Assembly (NCBI GenBank): GCA_944324855.1
Contig: CALUXY010000004.1
Coordinates: 1 to 64,000 of the forward strand
Direction: 5' to 3'
DNA: 64,000 nucleotides
DNA from: Candidatus Gastranaerophilales bacterium
Lineage (GTDB): Bacteria > Cyanobacteriota > Vampirovibrionia > Gastranaerophilales > Gastranaerophilaceae
This document shows positions 1 through 8,099 of the stretch, piece after piece (position 1 is the first letter of the stretch; each line of letters starts with the position of its first letter). The notes beneath the pieces were generated by a model, which saw nothing but the letters and a program-made list of their open reading frames with translations, did not search any database and was not told the origin of the DNA. A program made the position numbers and the translations under genes.

Positions 1-140
1 CCATCCAAAATATGAAAAGAATATTTTCTTTGTGATTTATTATTTACAAGTATTGAACTAATCGCCGCCGCACAGTGCTGTATATAATTGTTATCACTTG
101 CAAAACAAATATTGATGATATTATTGTTTTTATTTCCCAT
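1..140 (-). CDS. Glycosyltransferase family 8-like protein, N-terminal fragment (runs off the left edge)
   Basis: The minus strand is open from an ATG at 140 to the window edge, giving about 46 residues. They begin MGNKNNNIINICFASDNNY and continue with a segment resembling the start of GT8 enzymes: a beta strand, then SDNNY, then an alanine-rich helix with ISSILVNN. In GT8 this region opens the nucleotide-sugar fold (typically a galactosyl- or glucosyltransferase for lipopolysaccharide or capsule). The gene begins only 3 bases after the stop of the upstream GT2 gene, so the two are probably cotranscribed in a surface-polysaccharide operon that continues to the left. The family call rests on a short segment. 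Confidence 0.6.
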   Translation of the reverse strand, partial: MGNKNNNIINICFASDNNYIQHCAAAISSILVNNKSQRKYSFHILD

Positions 141-143
141 TAC

Positions 144-1220
144 CTATCCAATCCTCACAATCTGTTTACCAAAGATTACAATACTTAATCTTGACGGGTT
201 ACATCTTATTGATATTAATTTTCTTCGTCTTTCAGCCCTGTTTATTTTTCTCAATTCTCTTTGATAAACTTTTTTAAACTTTTCTTTATCAGTTATAAGA
301 GTCAGCAAATCTCGCTTGCTGTTTCTTGAATAGAATAATTTGCCAAGTTGTTTTCTCTCATACAAATCTTTGAACTTCTCAGAAAACCTATCCAGAAAAT
401 CATCAATAAATTTATCCTCAATCCTTACCATTGTCATAAAATAAGACCTATACTGCAGGGTATAAATATATTCAGCAAATTCTTCCGCAAGCTCGGGATT
501 TGCCTTAATAAATCGTTCAATCTCATCAAATTCATCACATATTGCAAATGCTTTATCTTTACTGTTGCATGAAGAATTAATATTGTCCTGACGGTAATAA
601 ACATAAGCGTTTGATGTTAATACAATTTTCTTTGTAGACATCAAAACTTTTAAATGAAACGATGTATCTTGATAGCTTGCTCCCGGAGTTTCCAGAAAAT
701 TTATTCCCTTATCCGAAATAAATTCCCTTTTATAAATTGCACTCCAAATAGACGGCACGATTTTTAATAAACTCTTATCTTTATAAGCACTTGTAATCTT
801 ATTAGATTTCCACTTAGAAATCTTTCCGCTTTTTCTGGATTCATTATTCTTTGTCCAGTAATAGAACCAATCAGACTTAACAACATCTGCATTGTTTGTT
901 TTTGCTAGGTTATACAAATCTTCATACATATTTGTTTTGACAAAGTCATCGGATTCAACGATTCCGATGTATTCACCTGTCGCCGCCGCAAAGCCCATAT
1001 TCATTGAGGCACCGTAGCCGGAGTTTGCCTTGTTAATAACTTTTATCCTGCTATCCCTTGATGCGTATTCTTCCAATATCTGCGGACAAGAATCCGTTGA
1101 GCCGTCATTGACACAGATTATCTCGATATCTTTTAATGTCTGATTTACGATACTGTCCAGGCATTCTCTAAGATACTTCTCCACATTGTATATCGGAACT
1201 AATATTGAAACTTTCGGCAC
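144..1220 (-). CDS. Glycosyltransferase family 2 (GT-A fold)
   Basis: This 358-residue protein has the GT2 core: an N-terminal MPKVSILVPIYN strand, VNDGSTD at residues 37-43 that binds the nucleotide, and ESDD at 89-92 as the metal-binding DxD-type motif. GT2 enzymes transfer a sugar from a nucleotide donor to a glycan or lipid acceptor at the cytoplasmic face of the membrane. The C-terminal third is basic and has no obvious membrane segment. Length is normal for a capsule or O-antigen glycosyltransferase. It sits 4 bases downstream of an XRE regulator gene and 3 bases upstream of a GT8-like gene. Donor and acceptor cannot be read from the sequence. Confidence 0.9.
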   Translation of the reverse strand: MPKVSILVPIYNVEKYLRECLDSIVNQTLKDIEIICVNDGSTDSCPQILEEYASRDSRIKVINKANSGYGASMNMGFAAATGEYIGIVESDDFVKTNMYEDLYNLAKTNNADVVKSDWFYYWTKNNESRKSGKISKWKSNKITSAYKDKSLLKIVPSIWSAIYKREFISDKGINFLETPGASYQDTSFHLKVLMSTKKIVLTSNAYVYYRQDNINSSCNSKDKAFAICDEFDEIERFIKANPELAEEFAEYIYTLQYRSYFMTMVRIEDKFIDDFLDRFSEKFKDLYERKQLGKLFYSRNSKRDLLTLITDKEKFKKVYQRELRKINRAERRRKLISIRCNPSRLSIVIFGKQIVRIG

Positions 1221-1224
1221 TGTT

Positions 1225-1572
1225 CTATCCCTCTGCTCTTTCTTGTTTAAGTGCTTTTAACATTGAATAAAATTTTCGTAATTCATCTAACGAACTGTTG
1301 TTCAGGATTATTGACAATTCCTGAATAGCTTCATTTTTGTCCGTAAATTCTTCTTTGCGATAAAAATCTTCTATTTCACAATTAAAAACATTTGCGATTT
1401 TAACCAGAGTAGAAAGCTGCGGAATCGAATACCCGTTTTCAATTAGTGCAACTTGTCTTTGTGAAATATTGATAAGATTCCCGAGTTCTGTCTGAGTAAG
1501 TTTGAGATTTTTTCTCCCCGCTCTCACTCTTTTCCCGATTAATTGTTTAATCTCTTTTTCATTCATTATCAC
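1225..1572 (-). CDS. XRE-family helix-turn-helix transcriptional regulator
   Basis: The 115-residue protein carries one HTH_3 (Cro/CI-type) domain at about residues 10-65: GKRVRAGRKNLKLTQTELG, then an ISQRQVALIENG recognition helix, then PQLSTLVKIANVF. The rest is a short acidic, probably helical tail. Two start codons lie close together (MIMNEKE); the second ATG, 6 bases in, is equally possible. It abuts the glycosyltransferase gene by 4 bases, so it may control the polysaccharide operon. A 30-bp palindrome-containing repeat lies 42-71 bases upstream (1614-1643) and could be its operator or a recombination site. Confidence 0.88.
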   Translation of the reverse strand: MIMNEKEIKQLIGKRVRAGRKNLKLTQTELGNLINISQRQVALIENGYSIPQLSTLVKIANVFNCEIEDFYRKEEFTDKNEAIQELSIILNNSSLDELRKFYSMLKALKQERAEG

Positions 1573-1613
1573 TAAAACTTACTTTCAGAATTCGTATTAT
1601 CCGGAAAATCTTG

Positions 1614-1643
1614 CAACATTTTGATTAAAATGTTGTATGATTT
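1614..1643. repeat. 30-bp inverted repeat, left copy (internally palindromic)
   Basis: This copy contains CAACATTTTGATTAAAATG and is identical over 30 bp to the reverse complement of 2247-2276. Each copy also contains 9-bp inverted arms (CAACATTTT / AAAATGTTG) around a 4-bp centre, the geometry of a tyrosine-recombinase core site or a dimeric operator. The two copies bracket a 603-bp segment holding the DUF559 gene. Confidence 0.9.
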
Positions 1644-1686
1644 TACCTTGCAAAATCTTTGCTTTTTTCTGGGAGTATCAGTCTTT

Positions 1687-1734
1687 ACCCTTCTCCCCTT
1701 TGAGGGAGAAGGTGTCCGAAGGACGGATGAGGGG
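1687..1734. repeat. Inner inverted repeat, left arm, flanking the DUF559 gene
   Basis: Read on the minus strand this segment is a CCCCTCA start followed by CCTTCTCCC, a spacer and GGGGAGAAGGG. It contains the perfect stem CCTTCTCCC (1689-1697) / GGGAGAAGG (1704-1712) and a second small stem GTCC/GGAC at 1714-1723. It matches 2104-2141 in the opposite orientation, with divergence. Such CTCTCCC-type palindromes next to DUF559 genes look like the ends of a small mobile module; that is inference. Confidence 0.7.
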
Positions 1735-2073
1735 TTATAATAATTCTTGATACAAAAATTCCAAAACCTGTTCTAAATGATTAAAAATATCAGTATTATA
1801 AAATCGTACGACTTTAAAACCTTGTGTTTCTAAATATTGTGTTCTAATATTATCATTTAAACTCTTTTCTGCTTCTAAATGTTCTCTGCCGTCTAATTCA
1901 ATAATATATTGTTTTTCAAAACAAACAAAATCAACAATATATTTCCCAATAGGAACCTGCCGTCTAAATTTTAAGCCGTGAAAACTTTTATTTCTCAATT
2001 TAGACCAGAGTATTTGCTCCGGTTCGGTCTGTTTCTTTCTTAATTGCCTGGCAAGTCCTGTTAATTTTTTCAT
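1735..2073 (-). CDS. DUF559 domain protein (endonuclease-like, VSR-related fold)
   Basis: The 112-residue protein matches the DUF559 family: ARQLRKKQTEPEQILWSKLR, then FRRQVPIGKYIVDFVC, then IIELDGREH. D48, E59, D61 and H65 sit where the PD-(D/E)xK/VSR-like catalytic residues are expected. The family is thought to contain small nucleases related to very-short-patch repair endonucleases, but its substrate is unknown. The gene stands alone, with no methyltransferase nearby, and is flanked on both sides by GC-rich CTCTCCC-type palindromes in inverted orientation. It therefore looks like an acquired module. Length is typical. Confidence 0.85.
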   Translation of the reverse strand: MKKLTGLARQLRKKQTEPEQILWSKLRNKSFHGLKFRRQVPIGKYIVDFVCFEKQYIIELDGREHLEAEKSLNDNIRTQYLETQGFKVVRFYNTDIFNHLEQVLEFLYQELL

Positions 2074-2103
2074 TATATAATTCTAGCATAAATATTTTTG
2101 TTA

Positions 2104-2141
2104 CCCCTCACCCCTACCCCTCTCCCACAAGGGGAGAGGGG
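2104..2141. repeat. Inner inverted repeat, right arm, flanking the DUF559 gene
   Basis: This segment reads CCCCTCACCCCTA and ends in the hairpin CCCCTCTCCC (2117-2126) / GGGAGAGGGG (2132-2141). It is related in inverted orientation to 1687-1734. Its high GC content stands out against the AT-rich surroundings. Confidence 0.7.
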
Positions 2142-2246
2142 AATATAGTGTTCTTTTAATCTGAGAATTTGTTTTATTAAAATATATTAAAACAATTAAA
2201 CTAAAAATGTAATAAAAAAAATGTTCGTGCTAAAATGCTGATATAT

Positions 2247-2276
2247 AAATCATACAACATTTTAATCAAAATGTTG
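2247..2276. repeat. 30-bp inverted repeat, right copy (internally palindromic)
   Basis: This is the reverse complement of 1614-1643 with no mismatch over 30 bp. It ends 6 bases from the 3' end of the tyrosine recombinase gene. It is not followed by a T run on either strand, which argues against a simple terminator. Confidence 0.9.
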
Positions 2277-2281
2277 TATTG

Positions 2282-2824
2282 TTATAAAATGAAATTTTTA
2301 TAACTCTTATCTATCATATCTTGTTCTATCCCAATATACCGCAATGTAATTTGCGGGCTAAAATGGTTGAATATTTTTTGTAAAATTACCACATCTTTAA
2401 ACTGCTGATAATGATGATAACCAAATGTTTTTCTAAGGGTATGTGTTCCTATACGTTCCTCCAAACCGGCCTTAAAACATGCATTGTTTATTATACGATA
2501 GGCTGCGCTTCTGTCTAAACGGTTATTAAATATAGTTGTAAACAGCGGAGAGTCAGGACGTTTGTCACGGGTAAATTCTTTTAACATTGGCTTTAATTTT
2601 GAATTTATTGGGAATCTTTTAAATTTGCCTGTTTTTTTCTCAACGATTTTTATATAATTTTTATCTTTGACGTCTTTAACATTCAATGCCAAAATATCAG
2701 AAATTCGTAATCCGCAATTTGTCCCTAATGTAAATAATAATAAATCTCTTTCACTTTGTTTTGATAAAATTTGTTCTACTTTTTTTATATCAGATTTATT
2801 TCTTATTGGCTCAACTGTTGTCAT
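2282..2824 (-). CDS. Minimal tyrosine recombinase (phage-integrase catalytic domain only)
   Basis: The 180-residue protein is a catalytic-domain-only tyrosine recombinase. All key residues are visible: R40 in CGLRISD, K64 in the beta hairpin, H128-x-x-R131 in THTLRKTFG, H154 in NHFS and the nucleophile Y163 in LRYIG. The N-terminal core-binding domain of XerC/D-type enzymes (about 100 residues) is absent, as in short invertase-like recombinases. Start ATG 2824 is chosen over a TTG 18 bases upstream because AAAGGAG lies 8 bases before it. One copy of a 30-bp inverted repeat ends 6 bases beyond its stop, so site-specific inversion of 1614-2276 is a plausible role. Confidence 0.88.
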   Translation of the reverse strand: MTTVEPIRNKSDIKKVEQILSKQSERDLLLFTLGTNCGLRISDILALNVKDVKDKNYIKIVEKKTGKFKRFPINSKLKPMLKEFTRDKRPDSPLFTTIFNNRLDRSAAYRIINNACFKAGLEERIGTHTLRKTFGYHHYQQFKDVVILQKIFNHFSPQITLRYIGIEQDMIDKSYKNFIL

Positions 2825-2905
2825 TATTTTCTCCTTTCTCAAACAAACATAACTTAAGAAAAAAATATGTGTTAAACAAACAGCTATGAACCAGCATTAT
2901 ATGTT

Positions 2906-3778
2906 CTATGAGTTTTTACTGAAGAATTTTTTTATTTTCTGATACAAATTTTCAGGTTCAACATATCCGGAAGATTTTAGTTTGTTTTGCCGTTTTATAT
3001 TATCAACAATAGACTTATGGAATTTAAATAATTTATACCAGTTATCGTTAACATAAATTTTAGATGTCTTTTTATTTTCTTTTAAAAGCAGGTTTGGGTA
3101 ATGTTTTTTTAGATATAAAATATCTTGCGGTTCAAATTCCGCTTTGGTATATGGTAATAATAATATTTTATTTTTTGAATTTGGCTTTGAAGAAAGATAA
3201 ACATTTCCTTTATATCTGGTTAATGCATTTTGGGCATCATCTGTAAATCCTGCCCAGGAGTCTACTATTATACCATTATTATTTGGACTGATTAAGCTTG
3301 CCCGAGGTACATCGTCATACCAGTTTTTCGTGATATAGTGTTTCGGAAGTTTAATATTTATACCTACAACCGTATGGTCTAAATCTTTTATTTTGCCTGT
3401 TTTAGGGTTCACCTCATATAGCGAAAATTTTCGAACATCTTTGTACCCGTTCATCAAAAGAGCAGCTTCTGTTAAACGTGCTTGTTCATAACAGTTTCCG
3501 ACCTTAGCCACTTTCATGCCGGCAATCATACGGAAAAAATTGGCTCTATCGGTTGATATACTATAATAAGATCTTAATTCTGTAATTAAATCGTTAATTG
3601 TGCTATAAAACCGCCGGATTGTTAATGTTTTATTTTTATTTTTAAATCTCTTTAGTGCGGTATTTGAATATACGGGAAACTCCTGATGAACTTTTCTTGA
3701 TATTTCATCAGCTTTTCTGATATTTATATTTCTGCCTTTGAAGGCAAATTGTTGGTTTTGAGATACATGTATTTCCAT
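2906..3778 (-). CDS. Hypothetical protein with N-terminal FKG motif
   Basis: No family was recognised. The frame is open up to 3919, but that start would overlap the divergent gene's ATG. The ATG at 3778 (MEIHVSQNQQFAFKG) is preferred, giving 290 residues, although no strong ribosome site precedes it. The middle contains GNCYEQARLTEAALLMNGY, then DHTVVGINIKLP, then IIVDSWAGF. This Cys...His...Asp order, with a Cys heading a helix, resembles papain/transglutaminase-like folds, but that is only a suggestion. The C-terminus is strongly basic. The N-terminal N-x-x-F-x-F-K-G resembles a motif seen in several other proteins of this window. Confidence 0.7.
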   Translation of the reverse strand: MEIHVSQNQQFAFKGRNINIRKADEISRKVHQEFPVYSNTALKRFKNKNKTLTIRRFYSTINDLITELRSYYSISTDRANFFRMIAGMKVAKVGNCYEQARLTEAALLMNGYKDVRKFSLYEVNPKTGKIKDLDHTVVGINIKLPKHYITKNWYDDVPRASLISPNNNGIIVDSWAGFTDDAQNALTRYKGNVYLSSKPNSKNKILLLPYTKAEFEPQDILYLKKHYPNLLLKENKKTSKIYVNDNWYKLFKFHKSIVDNIKRQNKLKSSGYVEPENLYQKIKKFFSKNS

Positions 3779-3918
3779 TATTCTATATAAAAAATGTAAA
3801 AATATTTTTTGCTGTTCTACAAGAGGAAAATATTCAACTTTTGGATACCTTTTTGATATACAAACGGCTAATGTTATTTGATAATCCAAATTTAAAATAA
3901 ATAAAAAGGAGGGAATCA

Positions 3919-4125
3919 ATGTTTAATTTTCTAAAATATTTTTCATACGTAATGGTTTTAATAGGCGCTATTAACTGGGGGTTGATAAGTTTCTTCCAAT
4001 TTGATTTAGTTGCTGCAATATTTGGAGAAATGACAACCTGGAGCAGAATTGTTTACGGAGTTGTCGGCGTAAGCGCAATTGTTTCTGCAATAACAACTTA
4101 TATGTGTCATGCAGATTGTTATTAA
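3919..4125 (+). CDS. DUF378 small membrane protein
   Basis: The 68-residue protein has two predicted membrane helices (about residues 7-25 and 43-62) and the DUF378 signature VLIGAINWGLI...FDLVAAIFG with a following aromatic and basic turn (WSRIVYGVVG). The function of this YuzA-like family is unknown. A clear ribosome site, AAGGAGGG at 3907-3913, fixes the ATG. The gene is monocistronic: a hairpin terminator follows directly. The unusual C-terminus contains MCHADCY. Confidence 0.9.
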   Translation: MFNFLKYFSYVMVLIGAINWGLISFFQFDLVAAIFGEMTTWSRIVYGVVGVSAIVSAITTYMCHADCY

Positions 4126-4130
4126 TCAAA

Positions 4131-4156
4131 AAAGAGCTTTTTAAAAGCTCTTTTTT
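4131..4156 (+). terminator. Rho-independent terminator after the DUF378 gene
   Basis: The stem AAAGAGCTTTT / AAAAGCTCTTT is followed directly by a T run on the plus strand, 6 bases after the stop codon. Confidence 0.85.
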
Positions 4157-4224
4157 ATTGCCCGTTTAAATTACCCTGTCGGAGAATATCAATCTTTTTT
4201 CAAATCAAATATCTTATTTTTGTT

Positions 4225-5067
4225 ATGAAAAAATATATGATTATAGGAACAATTTTAATACTGCTTGGTTTAGGTTGGTTTATTTATAAACAGACAACTT
4301 ATACCCATATAAAAGTAGAGTTTGAAGAACTAAGACCTTTTGAACACAGAATACCTGTTTATTATAAAGGTATTCTGATAGGACGGGCATCAGAAAGAAA
4401 GCACGGAAGTGATTTCAAGCACACGTACGTTTCGGTTACACTTTATCCTAAAAATCTTATGCTGCCAGTTAATACAGAGGTTCTTCTAAAAAAATTAAAA
4501 CGGAATAAAAAGGAATCTGATTTTATAGAATTAATTTATCCTAAAGAACCGTCGAAAGAACTCATATCTGAAGGTTGTATTCTTAAAGGTAAGGCCACAG
4601 TTGATTTTGAAGAATATATGCGGAATCAGCACCCTGATGATATTGCAATTATAAAAGAAAACCTGACAAACGCATCGGCAAATCTCAATTATTCGCTTGA
4701 AGCTCTGGCACAATTATTTTTAATTCTTCAAGATACAGTGAAGGAAAATCAGCCTAATATAAAAGGTACGACCGGAAACCTTTATAAAGCTACATCAAAA
4801 ATCAGTGACTCTATTAATCCTGAACAAATTTCCGGAACATTTTCAAATATTGAGCAAATGACAAGCAACCTTAATGATACAACGGCAGGGGTAAACGGGA
4901 CTCTGCCTCAGATAAATTCCACATTAAAAAATGCACAAGATATAGTTGCAAATACTAACGCAATTTCCTGCGGGATTCGTCAAACACTACGCAAAAAATT
5001 CGGAGGTTTAAGACTTATGTTTGGCAGAACAATTAATGAACCTGAGTGTAAAGCCTGCGGTCAATAA
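4225..5067 (+). CDS. MCE/MlaD-domain protein, membrane-anchored
   Basis: The 280-residue protein has one N-terminal membrane helix (residues 4-22) and an MCE/MlaD-type domain, seen in PVYYKGILIGRASERK (compare Y-x-G-x-x-V-G in MlaD). MCE proteins bind phospholipids in the periplasm for transport between the inner and outer membranes. The C-terminal half, with repeated amphipathic T/S/N/Q-rich heptads (about 145-255), is likely a long helical needle or tether as in other MCE proteins. The usual partners MlaE (permease) and MlaF (ATPase) are not adjacent. A TATCTT hexamer 9 bases before the ATG and the lack of a ribosome site suggest a nearly leaderless transcript. Confidence 0.78.
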   Translation: MKKYMIIGTILILLGLGWFIYKQTTYTHIKVEFEELRPFEHRIPVYYKGILIGRASERKHGSDFKHTYVSVTLYPKNLMLPVNTEVLLKKLKRNKKESDFIELIYPKEPSKELISEGCILKGKATVDFEEYMRNQHPDDIAIIKENLTNASANLNYSLEALAQLFLILQDTVKENQPNIKGTTGNLYKATSKISDSINPEQISGTFSNIEQMTSNLNDTTAGVNGTLPQINSTLKNAQDIVANTNAISCGIRQTLRKKFGGLRLMFGRTINEPECKACGQ

Positions 5068-5099
5068 ATAACCTGTATTTTTCTGTTAGAATAAAACTT

Positions 5100-5777
5100 A
5101 TGAATATAAAAAAAGTTTTGATAGAAAAATCCGATAAAAAGTATCAAAAATTTTCATCATCGCTTCTTCCCGGGACAAATAATGTTCTGGGAGTCAGGTT
5201 ACCAGATTTAAGAAAACTTGCAAAAGAAATATATAAGACAGGGGATTGGCAGCATTTTTTGCAAACGGACTGTGAGTATTTTGAAGAAACAATGCTTAAG
5301 GGAATGGTTATCGGGCTTGTTAAGGATACTCCTGATAAAATTCTCAATCTTGTTGAAACTTTTATTCCGTATATTAATAACTGGTCTGTATGCGATTGTT
5401 TTTGCTGCAGTTTGAAATTTGTTCAGACCAATAAAAGCATAATGTGGAAATTCCTAAAAAAATACAAAAAGACTAAAAAAGAGTATGAAGTAAGGTTTGT
5501 ACTTGTCATTCTTCTCAATTATTTTATTGAGGAAAAATATCTCAGTGATATTTTTAAAATAATAGAAAGTTATTCGTATGATGATTATTATTCAATGATG
5601 GGTGCAGCCTGGCTTATATCAATCTGTTTCATTAAATACCCGAATGAAACTTTAAAATTTTTACAAAATACCTCTATCGATAGCAGAACATTTAACAAAT
5701 CTATTCAAAAAATAATTGAATCAAGACAGGTTGATGCCGCGACTAAGAATAGTTTGAAAAAAATGAAACGAGTATAA
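5100..5777 (+). CDS. DNA alkylation repair protein, AlkD-like (HEAT-repeat)
   Basis: The 225-residue, all-helical protein matches the DNA alkylation repair family PF08713: GVRLPDLRKLAKEI at residues 30-45, then EETMLKGMVIG, then INNWSVCDCFC (the W-x-x-x-D segment), and a C-terminal RTFNKSIQKIIESRQV helix. AlkD glycosylases excise N3- and N7-alkylpurines with a HEAT-repeat scaffold; bacterial relatives of this shorter type have often not been tested. TAGAAT lies 7 bases before the ATG with no ribosome site, so the message is probably leaderless. It stands 32 bases after the MCE gene. Confidence 0.85.
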   Translation: MNIKKVLIEKSDKKYQKFSSSLLPGTNNVLGVRLPDLRKLAKEIYKTGDWQHFLQTDCEYFEETMLKGMVIGLVKDTPDKILNLVETFIPYINNWSVCDCFCCSLKFVQTNKSIMWKFLKKYKKTKKEYEVRFVLVILLNYFIEEKYLSDIFKIIESYSYDDYYSMMGAAWLISICFIKYPNETLKFLQNTSIDSRTFNKSIQKIIESRQVDAATKNSLKKMKRV

Positions 5778-5810
5778 GGCAAAAAATATCTTTACCTTTT
5801 TTATTTAAAT

Positions 5811-6419
5811 ATGATAAAAATAAAACAAAATATACCAATTATAAAATCAGGTAAAAATAGTTTTCAGCAAGTGGAATATAAAAAGCCGGTAACATTAAAA
5901 CGTGCATTATATGATATTTTTGAAAACAAAGAAATTAACTGCGGGATTATGGATGAAAAACAGGATGTCAAACAATTTCTTGATGATTTAAAAGAAACCA
6001 AAATCGGCAAAAGAAAAATAAAAAGAGTAATCGGTTCCGGAAGTTCGTCAATTGCGTTTGAAACTCCTATGGGTGACATATTAAAAATATCACATAGTAA
6101 TCCGTTTATAAAAAACAGACCCGTTCAAGATTTTGATGCTGAAATTTATAAACGCGGAAAACATAATACAAGCTACTATATACTAGAAGAAAAATTGGAT
6201 AAAGTAGATTTTATGGAAGATGATAATCCGGTTGCGGATGTTGTAGATAAAATAGAAAAGAAAGGTTTTGATGTATACGACCTATGGGATGTGCAAACCT
6301 GGCAGGTCGGCAGGTCAAAAGACGGAGAACTTAAACTCCTTGACCATGAGTGTGCAAGATATAAATCCTGGTTCCATAGAATAAAAACCGTTATAAAACA
6401 ATTTTTAGGCAAGAGTTAA
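5811..6419 (+). CDS. Hypothetical protein with a minimal kinase-like fold
   Basis: The 202-residue protein has no recognised family but shows kinase-like landmarks in order: a glycine-rich loop GSGSSSIAF at 75-83, a lysine at 92 in GDILKIS (candidate ATP lysine), D160 followed by VQTWQVG where a catalytic loop would be, and LKLLDHE with D178 where the metal-binding DFG aspartate would be. The HRD and N residues are not conserved, so it could be an atypical kinase, a phosphotransferase-like enzyme or a pseudokinase. The first 70 residues are basic and of low similarity. Its 3' end overlaps the convergent CoA-disulfide reductase gene by 15 bases. Confidence 0.6.
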   Translation: MIKIKQNIPIIKSGKNSFQQVEYKKPVTLKRALYDIFENKEINCGIMDEKQDVKQFLDDLKETKIGKRKIKRVIGSGSSSIAFETPMGDILKISHSNPFIKNRPVQDFDAEIYKRGKHNTSYYILEEKLDKVDFMEDDNPVADVVDKIEKKGFDVYDLWDVQTWQVGRSKDGELKLLDHECARYKSWFHRIKTVIKQFLGKS

Positions 6420-8036
6420 TTCTTTTTCAGCTTTTTCATTCTCTTTTAGAATATTATAAAGTTCTATTCCGCCGGATAAACTATAAACATTAGTATACCC
6501 TCTTTGAAGAAGAATTCTTGAGGCTACATAGCTTTGGAATCCTGTATTACAGAATAGAACAACTTTTTTATTTTTCGGAATCTCATTTAACCTATCCCGA
6601 ATTTGAGAAGTAGGAATATTTATAGAACCTTCAATTGTCGATTCAAATGTTCCTTTTTCTCTTATATCTATCAGGAGTGAATCTTTTAAGTCGTTGTGAA
6701 ATGCCGGTTTTACAAAACCATTGATAATATTTTCCGCATGCATTCCCATCATATTGACAGGATCTTTTGCCGAAGAATACGGAGGCGCATAACATAGTTC
6801 GCTATCAAGCATATCATATATTGTTCCGTTATTTCTCATTACAGTTGCAATTACATCTATCCTTTTTTCGACACCTTCATATCCGCAGGCCTGAGCACCT
6901 AATATTTCACCCTTTTGAGTAAATAATAGTTTATACAATGTAGGTGTTGCATCCGGATAATATCCGGCATGTGATGGTTTTATAATAAATGTTTTGAGGT
7001 ATTTTTGCCCCGATTTCAAAAGCTGCTTCTCATTATTTCCGACATTTGCAACAGTAAGGTTGAAAACTTTTACAACAGCCGTTCCTTGTGTTTTTTTATA
7101 AGTTGATTTTATACCTTTTATATTATCAGCTATTATTCTGCCTTGACGGTTTGCAGGCCCTGCAAGCGGAATCAGAGTATCTTTACCTGATACAAAATCC
7201 TCAACCTCAACACTGTCACCTGCAGCATAAATATTCTTGTCTGAAGTCTGCATATATTTATTAACTTTCACTCCGCCCAATGAACCTATTTTTAATCCGC
7301 ATTCTTTTGCAAGAGTTGTTTCCGGTCTGACACCTATTGCAAGAATCGCAATATCAAACGGGATACGTTTGTCGGAATTTAAAACAATATCATTACCGTC
7401 GACCTCTTTTAACCCGTCAGACAAAACAAGGTTAACACCTTTTCTTCGCATTTCATTTTGTGCATGGGCTGCAATTTCTGTATCAACAGGAGCCAAAATC
7501 TGGTTTGAGAGTTCAACAAGTGTTGTATTGAGTCCTAAATGAACAAAATTTTCTGCCATCTCAACTCCGATAAATCCGCCGCCTATGACAACCGCATTTT
7601 TTGCATTATTTGATAATACAGATTTTATATCATCTGCGTTTCTCAAGGTTCTGACCGTAAAAATATTCGGATGATTAATTCCTTTAACATTAGGTATAAC
7701 AGGGTTTGCTCCCGGAGTCAGAACGAGTTTATCATATTGAATTGTTTCGGAATTATTTACAACAACAGTTTTTTCTTTGCGGTTGATTTTCGTAACCTTC
7801 GAATTAAGTCTTACTTCTATATTCAATAAATCTTTGAATCGTTTTGTTGATGATACAATCATTTTTTCCCTGGAGTTGATAACATTAGAGCAATAGTAAG
7901 GTAATCCGCAGTTTGCAATAGATATTTCATCAGTTGCTTCAAGAATGATTATCTCCATATTATCATCAAGTCTTCTCAATCTTGCTGCTGCACTGGCACC
8001 TGCTGCACCGCCTCCGATTACTAATGTTCGCATCAT
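6405..8036 (-). CDS. CoA-disulfide reductase / FAD-dependent oxidoreductase with C-terminal rhodanese domain
   Basis: The 543-residue flavoprotein begins with a GGGAAGAS dinucleotide-binding loop. It carries the single redox cysteine C43 in ANCGLPYYC that defines CoA-disulfide reductases and NADH oxidase relatives. A second nucleotide-binding motif, VIGGGFIGVEMAE, follows near 150-165, and AAGDSVEV is the FAD-binding motif near residue 270. The C-terminal domain (about 450-543) is a rhodanese with catalytic C496 in FCNTGFQS. This CoADR-RHD architecture reduces CoA disulfide, CoA persulfide or polysulfide with NAD(P)H and is common in anaerobes. ATGs at 8036 and 8033 are both usable. Confidence 0.9.
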   Translation of the reverse strand: MMRTLVIGGGAAGASAAARLRRLDDNMEIIILEATDEISIANCGLPYYCSNVINSREKMIVSSTKRFKDLLNIEVRLNSKVTKINRKEKTVVVNNSETIQYDKLVLTPGANPVIPNVKGINHPNIFTVRTLRNADDIKSVLSNNAKNAVVIGGGFIGVEMAENFVHLGLNTTLVELSNQILAPVDTEIAAHAQNEMRRKGVNLVLSDGLKEVDGNDIVLNSDKRIPFDIAILAIGVRPETTLAKECGLKIGSLGGVKVNKYMQTSDKNIYAAGDSVEVEDFVSGKDTLIPLAGPANRQGRIIADNIKGIKSTYKKTQGTAVVKVFNLTVANVGNNEKQLLKSGQKYLKTFIIKPSHAGYYPDATPTLYKLLFTQKGEILGAQACGYEGVEKRIDVIATVMRNNGTIYDMLDSELCYAPPYSSAKDPVNMMGMHAENIINGFVKPAFHNDLKDSLLIDIREKGTFESTIEGSINIPTSQIRDRLNEIPKNKKVVLFCNTGFQSYVASRILLQRGYTNVYSLSGGIELYNILKENEKAEKELTLA

Positions 8037-8099
8037 ATATTCCTTATCAACGTAATTCTTTATATTAATATAGCATAAATAAGTGAATAATGAATGATG

